From positions 558,001-622,000 of the forward strand of contig CAWINM010000001.1 of the NCBI GenBank assembly GCA_963837455.1: a stretch of DNA of 64,000 nucleotides, in the 5' to 3' direction. The notes below the pieces were generated by a model. It was not told where the DNA came from, did no database searches, and saw only the letters and a program-made list of their open reading frames with translations. The DNA comes from DASYQD01 sp963837455 (GTDB lineage: Bacteria; Acidobacteriota; Thermoanaerobaculia; Multivoradales; JAIOJS01). Each line of letters opens with the position of its first letter. The first letter of the stretch is position 1. The position numbers were made by a program, and so were the translations under genes. Shown piece by piece: positions 10,064-18,813 of this stretch.

Positions 10064-11269
10064 ATGCTCATTTTGGCCGTGGCTGCCGTTATCGCCGCTG
10101 GGCTGGTGAGCAACCTCTCGGTTCCGCTGATCGCTCGCGTGGCGATGGCGGTGCACGCGCTCGACTACCCCGGCGGCCGCAAGCAGCAGATGTCGGCAAC
10201 GCCCCGGCTCGGCGGGGTGGCGATCGTCGGTGGCGTGGCGTTCGCGGCCGCCGGCGTGGCGCTCGCCAAGTGGGTGCCGCTGTCGGCCGCGATTCACCGC
10301 AGTGAGATCATCGCGCTCGCGATGGCCGGGGCCCTGGTCTTCTTCGTCGGCTGCGTCGACGATCTCCTCGGGGTCTCGACCTGGAAGAAGTTCGGCGTCG
10401 AGGTGCTCGCCGCGCTGCTGCTCGTTCACGTCGGCTGGCAATTCCACGCCCTTTCGATCCCCGGCCAGCCGAGCATCGACCTCGGCATGCTGGGACCGGT
10501 GCTCACCGTTCTCTGGATCGTCGGCGTCACCAACGCCGTCAACCTCCTCGACGGTCTCGACGGCCTCGCTGCCGGGGTGGTTGCGATCATCGCCGCCAGC
10601 CTCCTCGCCTACGCGTTGCTGCTCGGGAACCTCGGCACGGTGATCCTCATGGCGGCGATCTTCGGCGCCTGCCTGGGGTTCCTGCGACACAACTGGGCGC
10701 CAGCAAAGATCTTCATGGGCGACTCGGGCTCGTTGACGCTGGGCTTCCTGCTGGCGGCGATGACGGTGCACTGCTCGCTCAAGGCACCGGCAGCGATCGC
10801 CATCCTGGTGCCGCTGGTGGCGCTCGGGGTGCCAGTGATCGACACGCTGCTGGTGATGGTGATGCGGTTCCTGTCACGGCCCCACGGCGCACTGGCCGAT
10901 CGGCTGCTCGCCATGTTCCGCGCCGACCGGAATCACATCCACCACCTGCTGCTGCGGCGGCGCAGCCGCGTGCGGGTCGTGGCCTGGCTCTACGGCATCG
11001 TGATCACGTTCTGCGCCCTCGCGATGGTGGTCGCGCTGACCCGGAATCCGACGCTCGGTCTGCTGGTGCTGGCGATCGAGGGGGCGGTGATCCTCGCCCT
11101 GCGGCGCAGCGGCGTGCGGGCCCGGCTCGCCGAGTCCTCGGCCGAGCAGCGGCAAGCGCTGCGCAGCGATCTCGGCGTCGAGAGCGCCGACGGGACCGGT
11201 CCCAAAGGGCCGCTGACGGCACAGATCGTGGCCTTCCCGGAGCCTGCGCGGCGGTCCGAAGCACGCTAG
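10064..11269 (+). CDS. wecA: Undecaprenyl-phosphate sugar-1-phosphate transferase (WecA/TagO family)
   Basis: Polytopic enzyme that moves a HexNAc-1-phosphate from UDP-sugar to undecaprenyl phosphate, starting glycan assembly at the inner leaflet of the membrane. About eleven hydrophobic segments are visible in 401 residues. The family's catalytic blocks are all present: CVDDLLG (Asp 99-100), NLLDGLDG (160-167), IFMGDSGS (about 216-223) and the basic HIHH (291-294) of the polyprenyl-phosphate GlcNAc transferases. The reading frame is intact. HIHH with the preceding Arg/Asp block favours WecA/TagO over MraY. The C-terminal 60 residues are soluble. It is the likely initiator for the glycan built by this cluster; exact sugar not determinable. 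Confidence 0.88.
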   Translation: MLILAVAAVIAAGLVSNLSVPLIARVAMAVHALDYPGGRKQQMSATPRLGGVAIVGGVAFAAAGVALAKWVPLSAAIHRSEIIALAMAGALVFFVGCVDDLLGVSTWKKFGVEVLAALLLVHVGWQFHALSIPGQPSIDLGMLGPVLTVLWIVGVTNAVNLLDGLDGLAAGVVAIIAASLLAYALLLGNLGTVILMAAIFGACLGFLRHNWAPAKIFMGDSGSLTLGFLLAAMTVHCSLKAPAAIAILVPLVALGVPVIDTLLVMVMRFLSRPHGALADRLLAMFRADRNHIHHLLLRRRSRVRVVAWLYGIVITFCALAMVVALTRNPTLGLLVLAIEGAVILALRRSGVRARLAESSAEQRQALRSDLGVESADGTGPKGPLTAQIVAFPEPARRSEAR

Positions 11270-11334
11270 TCGACACCGAAATCCGGTGCCGCTCGCGCAA
11301 ACTCGTTCCCTGCGCTACACTTGTTGCCTCTCAA

Positions 11335-12250
11335 ATGAGCGCGCACTCTCGGTTCGTCGCCCTCCGGGAGGTCGTGCGGGCTGCTGCTCGCGCTGCCGAG
11401 GGGGAGTCCACGGTAGCGCTCGGCCTCGATGCGCTCTGCGCCCAGGCACGCGAGCGCGGCGTCAGCGAGCGCCTGCTGCGCCCCTCGCTGGTGATCGCCG
11501 CTCGCGGTTGGAGCGATGAGACGCTGCCGCTCACCCTCAGCCGTCAGCTGGCGGTCGGCGACGGCACCGCCGAGGCCAACCGGCGGCTGCTGGCCATGCT
11601 CGCCGAGCGGGTCACCCTCTCGGGAGAGACGACGAGCTGCGCGCTGCTGCTCGGTGACGCCGGGCTGTTGGCTGGCCTCTATGGCAGTCTGAGCGCCTTC
11701 CCGTTGCGCCTGCCGCTCGCCGCCACCGCCTCCGCTACCGATGCAGGCACGGCGCTGCCGTTGTACCTGCGCGCCAAGGGCGGCGTGCTGGGGGTGGTGC
11801 CCCTGGGTCCGCTCGCCGAGCTGGTGCGCCACAACAGCCGCCGGTGGACCGACGGCACCCACAACTGGCGACTGCCCCGCCGCGAGCTGATGCTGACGCT
11901 CCTGGCAGCGCGCCTTGGAGACCCCCTGGCGCACCCCGATCCTCCGCTGTGGCATCACCTGGCCCTGCTGCTGCTGCTGCTGGCCGGAGGCCGAGGGGCG
12001 CGAGGTGGTGCTCGAGCTCGCGGCCCGGCTCGGTCTGCTCGCGCAGGTGGGCCGCGGGCTGGCGGTGCTCGGTCACCTCTTCCCCGAGCTCCAGGGTTGG
12101 GCCGGCGGCGGGCAGATCCAGCTCTCCCTGCTCGCCCGCTCACTGGCCGTCCCGCTGTCGGCACGGGCCCTGGTGGGCGCCGCCTTCGAGGAAGAGCCGG
12201 AGCGCGCCAGTGAGCCCACCGGCGTCGCGCTTCCAGCCCGTTCGCACTGA
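11335..12250 (+). CDS. Uncharacterised protein, one frameshift
   Basis: I do not recognise this family. It is a soluble, Leu/Ala-rich protein of about 300 residues. The N-terminal 100 residues are helical and charged. The middle contains LPLYLRAKGGVLGVVPLG and HNSRRWTDGTHNWRLPRREL. The C-terminal part is again helical (REVVLELAARLGLLAQVGRG). A slip near 11975-11985, in a run of CTG/GGCC repeats, moves the frame so that the protein ends at 12250. The helical C-terminal layout with WHHLALLLLL is reminiscent of NTP_transf_5-type proteins such as the one at 13516, but the acidic catalytic pair is not visible. A TACACT hexamer at 11316-11321 may be its -10 element. Confidence 0.5.
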
Positions 12251-12272
12251 GCCAGAGAAGGGCCCCGCGGTC

Positions 12273-13421
12273 ATGACAGCATCGCCGTCCGCAGCGGGCC
12301 AGGCGGAGCCTTCGCCGGCCACCGCGGTCCCGCTCGTCGACCTCGCGCCGCAGCACCGTGAGGTCGCTGCGGAGGTCGAGGCGGGCTTCGCCAAGGTGAT
12401 CTCCGACAGCGCCTTCATCCTCGGAGCGACAGTGGCCGAGTTCGAGCGAGCCTTCGCGAGCTTCTGCGACGTAGGCCATTGCGTGGGAGTAGCCAACGGC
12501 ACGGACGCCCTCGAGCTGATGCTCCGCGCGCACGACATCGGCACTGGCGACGAGGTCGTGGTGCCGGCCAACACCTTCATCGCCACGGCCCTCGCTGTGA
12601 TGAGAGCGGGCGCGACGCCGGTGCCCGTCGACTGCGACGAGCACCACCTCATGGATCCCGACGACGTCGAGGCCCGGCTCGGTCCCCGCTCCCGTGCGCT
12701 GCTCCCAGTGCACCTCTACGGTCAGACCGCGGACGTCGAGCGACTCGGGGCGATCGCCTCGGCCAAGGGGTTGCTGCTGCTCGAGGACGCCGCCCAGAGC
12801 CAGGGGGCGCGGCGCCACGGCAAGGCCGCGGGCGGACTCGGCGCCGCCGCCGGCACCAGCTTCTACCCCGGCAAGAATCTGGGTGCCTATGGCGACGGCG
12901 GCGCGGTGCTCACCGACTGCGCGGAGACGGCGAGCCGACTGCGGCGCCTTCGCAACTGGGGCAGCGAGCGGAAGTACCACCATCCCGAGATCGGCTTCAA
13001 CTCGCGCCTCGACTCCCTGCAGGCTGTCGTGCTTGCCGCCAAGCTCCGGCGCCTGGCCGGGTGGAATGAGTCGCGACGACGGGCGGCCGCTGTCTACGAT
13101 GGCCTGCTCGCCGGCCTGCCCCGTGTGGCGCGGCCGAAGACGCTGCCCGGCAACACGCACGTCTGGCACCTCTACGTCGTGCGCGTTGCCGATCGCGACA
13201 GGGTGCTCGCCGCACTGCAAGCCCAGGGCATCGGCGCCGGAGTCCACTACCCTACGCCCCTGCACCTCCACGGCGCGCTGCGGCATCTCGGCTACGCCGA
13301 GGGGGACTTCCCGGTGGCGGAGCGCTTGGCCCGCGAGGTCCTGTCCCTGCCCATGTACCCCCACATCACAGTCGCCCAGCAGGAGCGGGTGGTGGGCGCC
13401 CTTCGGGGTGCCCTGCACTGA
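12273..13421 (+). CDS. DegT/DnrJ/EryC1/StrS-family sugar aminotransferase
   Basis: PLP-dependent enzyme that aminates a keto-sugar on a nucleotide carrier. The intact 382-residue protein has VPLVDLAPQ at the N-terminus, the phosphate-binding GTDAL (76-80), the PLP-ring Asp in LLEDAAQSQGA (about 172) and the Schiff-base lysine K201 in SFYPGKNLGAYGDGG. The dimer-partner segment GFNSRLDSLQA and the C-terminal GVHYPTPLH are also present. ATG 12273 is favoured because the preceding sequence lacks homology-like character. It fits downstream of the 744 dehydrogenase and could feed the 1777 formyltransferase, giving an N-formyl amino sugar; this pathway is inference. WlbE- or QdtB-like specificity is likely. 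Confidence 0.88.
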   Translation: MTASPSAAGQAEPSPATAVPLVDLAPQHREVAAEVEAGFAKVISDSAFILGATVAEFERAFASFCDVGHCVGVANGTDALELMLRAHDIGTGDEVVVPANTFIATALAVMRAGATPVPVDCDEHHLMDPDDVEARLGPRSRALLPVHLYGQTADVERLGAIASAKGLLLLEDAAQSQGARRHGKAAGGLGAAAGTSFYPGKNLGAYGDGGAVLTDCAETASRLRRLRNWGSERKYHHPEIGFNSRLDSLQAVVLAAKLRRLAGWNESRRRAAAVYDGLLAGLPRVARPKTLPGNTHVWHLYVVRVADRDRVLAALQAQGIGAGVHYPTPLHLHGALRHLGYAEGDFPVAERLAREVLSLPMYPHITVAQQERVVGALRGALH

Positions 13422-13515
13422 TCCGCTGCAGCGCCGGTGCCCTTCGCCCATCGCCCCGGTCGGCCCCCGCCGCCGGGGCGTCGTCGTCTCCGGGCTGCCC
13501 CGATCTGACACGGCC

Positions 13516-14715
13516 GTGAGCACCACCACTGCCTTCCGCTTCCGTCCCCCCGACCTGCCGTTGACGCCGCAGCTGCGCTGGGTGCTGCTGCGCGCCTTCG
13601 GGCCTCTCGCGGCGCCGTCGCCAGCGGGTGTCGACGTCGCCGCGGCGGCGGAGCTGGCGGCACGCCTCGGCGTCGCGGCACGCATCGGGGCGCGGGCGCG
13701 GCGCGCGCCCGAGCTGGCGGCGGCCGCGGCCGCGACGGCGCAGCTTGCTCGTGCCAGCGCGGTTGCCGAGGTGGCGCAGCTCCAAGGGCGCGAGGCGGCG
13801 GGCGAGGTTGCGGCGGCGGCGGCGGAAGCGGGTGTGGCCTGCTGCTTTCTCAAGGGCGCCGCTCTCGCCGGGCTGGGCCTGCTGGCGCCAGGCAGTCGCA
13901 CCCAGGGCGACCTCGACGTGCTGGCCGCGCCCGAGGGAGCGGCGGCGCTCGCCGAGGCCCTCGTGCGACGCGGCTTCGTGGCGGCGGCCGGCGAGCCCTA
14001 CCCTCACCAGCTGCCCGCGTTGGTGCACGTTCGCCTCGGCATGGTCGAGGTTCACCGGCACCTCCCCGGCGTGACGTCGCCGGGAGGTGCCGGATTCGCC
14101 ACGCTGGCCGAGCTCGCGGACGCCGCGCTGCTCGTGCCGTGGCACGAGCTCGGGAGCGCGGCGTGGCTGCCGGCGCGCCCGGCGCTCACCGCCCACCTGC
14201 TCGCCCACGCCCTCGCCCAGCACGGCTTCCAGCCCGCCGCCTATCCGGGGCTGCGCCTGCTGGGAGATCTCCTCGATCTCGGCATCGCGGGCGATGGCGG
14301 GGAGGCACTGGAGGCGCAGACACTGCCGCTCGTCGCACTGCACGTGCCCACTGCCGAAGCGCAGGCGGCCGCCGCGCTCTGCCGGCGGCTGGCCCTCGGC
14401 GATGGCGCGGTAGGAAGCGGCCTCACCGACACCGATGGTCTCCTCCGTCACCTGCTCGCCGGACGGCTCGACACCGGCTACCAGCTGGCGCTCAAGCTCC
14501 AGGAGCTGGCCTATCCGCTCCATCCCGTCTCGCGCTGGGCCGGTCGGTGGTCGGCGGTGCTCGGCGCCCTGTTTCTGTCGCGCGCGCAGATCGACCTGCT
14601 GTACGGCAGGCCGCGCGGCCGGTGGGGCTACCTCGGGCGCCGGTTGTGGCGGCCGCTGGACCTCCTGGCTCGCGTCGGGCGGGCGCTGCGCGCACGCGGT
14701 ATCGTTGCGGGATGA
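13516..14715 (+). CDS. Nucleotidyltransferase-like protein (NTP_transf_5 type)
   Basis: A 399-residue protein with an N-terminal Ala-rich helical part and a central nucleotidyltransferase-like core: FLKGAALAGLGL, then RTQGDLDVLAAP with the D-x-D pair (about 133-135 of this frame), and later MVEVHRHL. These are the landmarks of the NTP_transf_5 family, often found in capsule and EPS clusters without known substrate. The C-terminal half is helical, with YQLALKLQELAYP and an Arg-rich tail. Start GTG 13516 follows a 94-base gap; earlier starts would overlap the aminotransferase. The stop overlaps the next ATG (ATGA at 14712). Function is unknown even though the fold assignment is plausible. Confidence 0.65.
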   Translation: MSTTTAFRFRPPDLPLTPQLRWVLLRAFGPLAAPSPAGVDVAAAAELAARLGVAARIGARARRAPELAAAAAATAQLARASAVAEVAQLQGREAAGEVAAAAAEAGVACCFLKGAALAGLGLLAPGSRTQGDLDVLAAPEGAAALAEALVRRGFVAAAGEPYPHQLPALVHVRLGMVEVHRHLPGVTSPGGAGFATLAELADAALLVPWHELGSAAWLPARPALTAHLLAHALAQHGFQPAAYPGLRLLGDLLDLGIAGDGGEALEAQTLPLVALHVPTAEAQAAAALCRRLALGDGAVGSGLTDTDGLLRHLLAGRLDTGYQLALKLQELAYPLHPVSRWAGRWSAVLGALFLSRAQIDLLYGRPRGRWGYLGRRLWRPLDLLARVGRALRARGIVAG

Positions 14716-15071
14716 GCGACCCAACGGCGCCGGGGGCCATCCCCTCCGTGGACGAGGTGCGCGAACGCTTCGTGGTCATTCGCGAGCGCCTCATCCTGCA
14801 GCTCGACGCGCTCGACGCCGAGCGCCGCGCGCAGCTGGCGGATCACCCCGATGCCCCCCAGCTGGAGGCGGTGGCCGCCGAGCAACGCCACGGCGTCGAG
14901 GAGGTGTTCACTCGCATCAGCCGCCTGCTGCTGGCGGTGGCCGGCGAGCAGACGCCTGGCGACGAGGGCGCGGCCCATACGATGCGCGAGGTGATGGAGC
15001 ACGTGCGCGCCTCCATGCAGGCCCTCGAGGGCATGCTCCACCGGATGGAAGGCGTGCGCGGCGGCGGCTGA
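14712..15071 (+). CDS. Small helical protein of unknown function
   Basis: A 119-residue acidic protein with no signal or membrane segment. It is almost entirely predicted helix: VRERFVVIRERLILQLDALD, then EEVFTRISRLLLAVAGEQ and MREVMEHVRASMQALEGML, suggesting a short coiled-coil or helical bundle. It is coupled to the nucleotidyltransferase-like gene by an ATGA overlap and is the last gene of the polysaccharide cluster; a hairpin follows 26 bases later. I do not recognise the family. The start is well supported by the overlap. Confidence 0.6.
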   Translation: MSDPTAPGAIPSVDEVRERFVVIRERLILQLDALDAERRAQLADHPDAPQLEAVAAEQRHGVEEVFTRISRLLLAVAGEQTPGDEGAAHTMREVMEHVRASMQALEGMLHRMEGVRGGG

Positions 15072-15096
15072 CCACCAGGAGTCGCGCGGGAAGGAG

Positions 15097-15118
15097 GGGG
15101 CCGGCCCTGGCCGGCCCC
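15097..15118. terminator. Perfect hairpin between convergent genes
   Basis: GGGGCCGGCC and its exact complement flank a two-base loop between the plus-strand cluster ending at 15071 and the minus-strand barrel gene ending at 15161. No T-run follows on either side, so it would act as a strong structural or Rho-assisted terminator, possibly in both directions. Confidence 0.55.
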
Positions 15119-15160
15119 GGGTGCATCTACAGCTGGGAAGAGGGCACGGCCTCTCCGGTG

Positions 15161-15712
15161 TCAGAAGGTCCAGCTGTAGCCGGCGTTGATGGCGGGGCCG
15201 TCGAGGTCGATCTTGGCCCGGTGGATGAAGCCGTTGCTGATGTCGTCGTTCTTCACCGTCGCCCGCGCGTTGCGGTAGTCCCCCTCGACGAAGAAGTTGC
15301 GGTAGCGCAGGCCGACGAAGCCCAGCCAGCCCACCTCGTCGTCGATGTTGAAGTCGCTGTGCCGGAGGCTCAGGAACATGTAGGAGCCACCGCCGCCGAG
15401 GTAGACGCTGGTGGGCCCCTCGCTGGGAATGTCCCACCGCACCGCCACGTCGACGGGGACGATCTGCAGCTTGCCGAAGGCGTCGCCGTTGTTGGGGCCG
15501 ATGTTGTCGACGTCGGCGTCCCGATAGTAGGTGGTGCGGAGGTCGAGACCGACCGGGCTCTCGCCGAACGGGATGGTGACGCCGAGACCGCCACCCAGGG
15601 CCTGCTTCACGGCGCTGGGATTCCAGCCCGCCGCGAAGACCGAGAGGCTCGTCGCCGAAGCGGGAGCCGCGGCGAGGATCACGAGTACCGCCATGACCAA
15701 GAGTCTGCGCAT
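15161..15712 (-). CDS. Small outer-membrane beta-barrel protein
   Basis: A 183-residue exported protein. The N-terminus is a clear signal peptide (MRRLLVMAVLVILAAAPASA, cleaved after ASA). The rest shows alternating polar and hydrophobic strands, ending NAGYSWTF with the terminal aromatic residue that BAM recognises in outer-membrane barrels. Strand-like segments include VGLDLRTTYY, VYLGGGGSYMFLSL and VGWLGFVGLRYRNFF, consistent with an eight-stranded barrel of the OmpW/OmpX size. ATG 15712 is chosen because GGGAGGAT lies eight bases upstream and the signal starts there. The partner or ligand is unknown. A Gram-negative envelope follows from this gene. Confidence 0.72.
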   Translation of the reverse strand: MRRLLVMAVLVILAAAPASATSLSVFAAGWNPSAVKQALGGGLGVTIPFGESPVGLDLRTTYYRDADVDNIGPNNGDAFGKLQIVPVDVAVRWDIPSEGPTSVYLGGGGSYMFLSLRHSDFNIDDEVGWLGFVGLRYRNFFVEGDYRNARATVKNDDISNGFIHRAKIDLDGPAINAGYSWTF

Positions 15713-15986
15713 GCTTCCATCCTCCCTGGTGTCTGACACGTCGAGGAGCCGGGGTCCCGGGCCTTGGCGTCTCCCTGCGACTGTTTGGGCCCGGAACCCC
15801 AGCCCGCGGACGAGGTGTCGGAGCAAGCGACGTGCCGCCTCGGGCACCGCTGGCCCGGCGGGGAGGCGCGGCCCGTTTCCGGTGATCCCGCCGCGCGCAG
15901 CAGCGGGGCACCTGGCCGTGGAAGTCTTGTAAGACGTGAGGCGAGGCTTGTAAGGAGGCACCGCGGTGCCGGCGTCCGCACGCGCA
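15713..15986. other. Intergenic region, no gene seen
   Basis: With the hairpins that follow, this makes up about 359 bases between the barrel gene start and the groEL stop. Apart from the Shine-Dalgarno next to 15712 I see no convincing gene or promoter hexamers here; the open frames across it are short and Arg/Ala-rich. Confidence 0.5.
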
Positions 15987-16014
15987 ACGGCCGGCGTGGA
16001 AGCACGCCGGCCGT
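15987..16014 (-). terminator. Perfect 12-bp hairpin downstream of groEL
   Basis: ACGGCCGGCGTG and its exact complement flank a four-base loop. It is the second of two tandem hairpins after the groEL stop and probably ends the groESL transcript. No clear T-run follows. Confidence 0.6.
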
Positions 16015-16031
16015 TTGCCATCGAGGCGAGC

Positions 16032-16059
16032 CGAGGGGCAGGCCTGGGCCTGCCCCTCG
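16032..16059 (-). terminator. Perfect 12-bp hairpin directly after groEL
   Basis: CGAGGGGCAGGC and its exact complement flank a four-base loop, 13 bases beyond the groEL stop codon. With the hairpin at 15987-16014 it forms a tandem terminator or an mRNA 3'-end protector. Confidence 0.6.
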
Positions 16060-16071
16060 CGCGTTGGTGGA

Positions 16072-17705
<1,634 letters not shown>

Positions 17706-17752
17706 TGCTTTCGTCTCCTCGGGGATTCTCTGGGATGGGAGGGGGCGAGGCG

Positions 17753-18041
17753 TCAGGCTGACGACGGCGAGGATCTCGTCCTCGCGCAGGATGACGAAGT
17801 CGTCGTCGTCGATCTTGATCTCGCTGCCCGAGTACTTGCCGATCAGGATGCGGTCGCCCTTCTTGACGTCCATCGGGGTGCGCTTGCCGTCATCGTTGAA
17901 CTTGCCCGGGCCGACGGCGATCACCTCGGCCTCCTGGGGCTTCTCCTTGGCGGTGTCGGGGATGATGATCCCCCCCCGCACCTGCTCTTCCTGCTCGAGG
18001 CGCTTGACCATCACGCGATCGTGCAGCGGACGGATGTTCAC
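17753..18041 (-). CDS. groS: 10-kDa co-chaperonin GroES
   Basis: Lid of the GroEL chamber. The sequence starts NIRPLHDRVMVKRLE, has the mobile-loop glycines (VRGGIIIP) and ends DDFVILREDEILAVVS. It starts on GTG at 18041 with a near-perfect Shine-Dalgarno (AAGGAGG). In the raw sequence the frame runs on without a stop into groEL. An out-of-frame TGA at 17755-17753 would end GroES after the normal 96 or so residues if one C in the preceding AGCC is spurious. GroEL also keeps its own ribosome site, so I call two genes and put the GroES end at this TGA. Confidence 0.9.
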
Positions 18042-18131
18042 GATTCCACCTCCTTGATGACGGTTGTCCCGAGTGCCCCCCTGGGGGCTTGCGTGCGGGT
18101 GTTTGGCACCACCCCCGGTCGCCGTGTGCCA

Positions 18132-18158
18132 TTAGCACTCACCTCGGGTGGCTGCTAA
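18132..18158 (-). promoter_or_regulatory. CIRCE operator (HrcA binding site) of groESL
   Basis: TTAGCACTC, nine bases, then GGCTGCTAA. The left arm matches the CIRCE consensus fully; the right arm matches 7 of 9. It lies just downstream of the groESL -10 box and over the expected transcript start, the normal position for HrcA repression with heat-shock release. Confidence 0.88.
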
Positions 18159-18159
18159 C

Positions 18160-18188
18160 AAGATAGCGCCGGGGAGGGGCACTGTCAA
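18160..18188 (-). promoter_or_regulatory. Sigma70 promoter of groESL
   Basis: Read on the minus strand: TTGACA at 18188-18183, a 17-base spacer and TATCTT at 18165-18160. The -35 box is perfect and the -10 box differs by two bases. It abuts the CIRCE operator, so it is the regulated promoter. Confidence 0.82.
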
Positions 18189-18226
18189 GCCCGCGGCAGG
18201 GCGTCGATTCAGGGGGCCCCGGCCGC

Positions 18227-18454
18227 TCAGCGGTCGGTCTGCTCGCGTCGCGGGCGCAGCGCCTGCCGCACCGCCTCGACGGCGGCGGCGGGCGTGCGGC
18301 AGGAGACGGTCCACTGGCCGGCGCGCGGCGCCTCGACGGCGGTGGCGCACCCCTCCACCCTCTCGCGGGCGAAGAGCTCCTCGAGGTGGCGCTGGAAGTG
18401 CCGGGCGGTGCCCTCGGCGCGGGGGCCGAAGAAGTCCCAGAAGAAGGTGGTCAC
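18227..18454 (-). CDS. Small protein of unknown function
   Basis: A 75-residue protein beginning VTTFFWDFFGPRAEGTARHF and continuing with a helical, Glu/Arg-rich middle and QWTVSCRTPAAAVEAV. It contains two cysteines, no signal and no membrane helix. GTG 18454 lies four bases after the stop of the pyrophosphatase-like gene, so the pair is probably cotranscribed. The pattern of aromatic N-terminus, helix, then short strand suggests a compact alpha/beta domain. I do not recognise a named family. It is too short to be sure, but codon position bias and spacing support a real gene. Confidence 0.5.
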   Translation of the reverse strand: MTTFFWDFFGPRAEGTARHFQRHLEELFARERVEGCATAVEAPRAGQWTVSCRTPAAAVEAVRQALRPRREQTDR

Positions 18455-18458
18455 GGCG

Positions 18459-18723
18459 CTACCGGCTGATGAGGAAGCGCTCGCGGTAGTCGGCGAGGGC
18501 CGCCTCCACCGCCTGGCGGGCACGCTCGCGGCCGAAGACCTCGTGCACCTCGATGCCCGACGGGCCGCCCGGCGAGCGCATCTTGTAGGTGGTCGACCTC
18601 GTACCCGAGGGTGTCGAAGGAGGTGAGCTCGACGTAGACGTGGACGCGACCCGGCGGCTCGGGCCCGCTCGACAGGCCGTGCCATGGGTGGGGGCGGTTG
18701 AGGCTCGAGGCGCGCTCGGGCAT
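18459..18723 (-). CDS. Short inorganic-pyrophosphatase-like protein lacking the catalytic core, one frameshift
   Basis: The N-terminal 45 residues (NRPHPWHGLSSGPEPPGRVH, then VYVELTSFDTLGYEVDH) look like the first strands of a family I soluble pyrophosphatase. The last 35 residues (FGRERARQAVEAALADYRERF) resemble its C-terminal helix. The roughly 100 residues between, which carry the Asp/Lys catalytic and Mg2+-binding set, are absent. A slip near 18590 also breaks the frame. At about 87 residues it is half the normal length and should not hydrolyse pyrophosphate. It could be an evolved small protein, a decayed gene or a local assembly deletion. ATG 18723 is the first in-frame start. Confidence 0.45.
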
Positions 18724-18801
18724 GCCCCAAGGGTACCCGCTTTGCGGCGAGCGTGGCGGACCTTCGCGTCGCAGGGTGCCGCCAACGCGGCCGCCGATGG
18801 G

Positions 18802-18807
18802 TATCGT
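18802..18807 (+). promoter_or_regulatory. -10 element giving a leaderless mutM transcript
   Basis: TATCGT ends six bases before the mutM ATG, so the expected transcript start falls on or next to the start codon. No Shine-Dalgarno is present. Confidence 0.5.
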
Positions 18808-18813
18808 CTCCCC

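Noticed and set aside
11955..13901. A 648-codon open frame antisense to the DegT gene
   Set aside because: It mirrors a well-supported aminotransferase, is Arg/Ala/Gly-rich and has no domain landmarks. In 70% GC DNA such antisense frames are expected.
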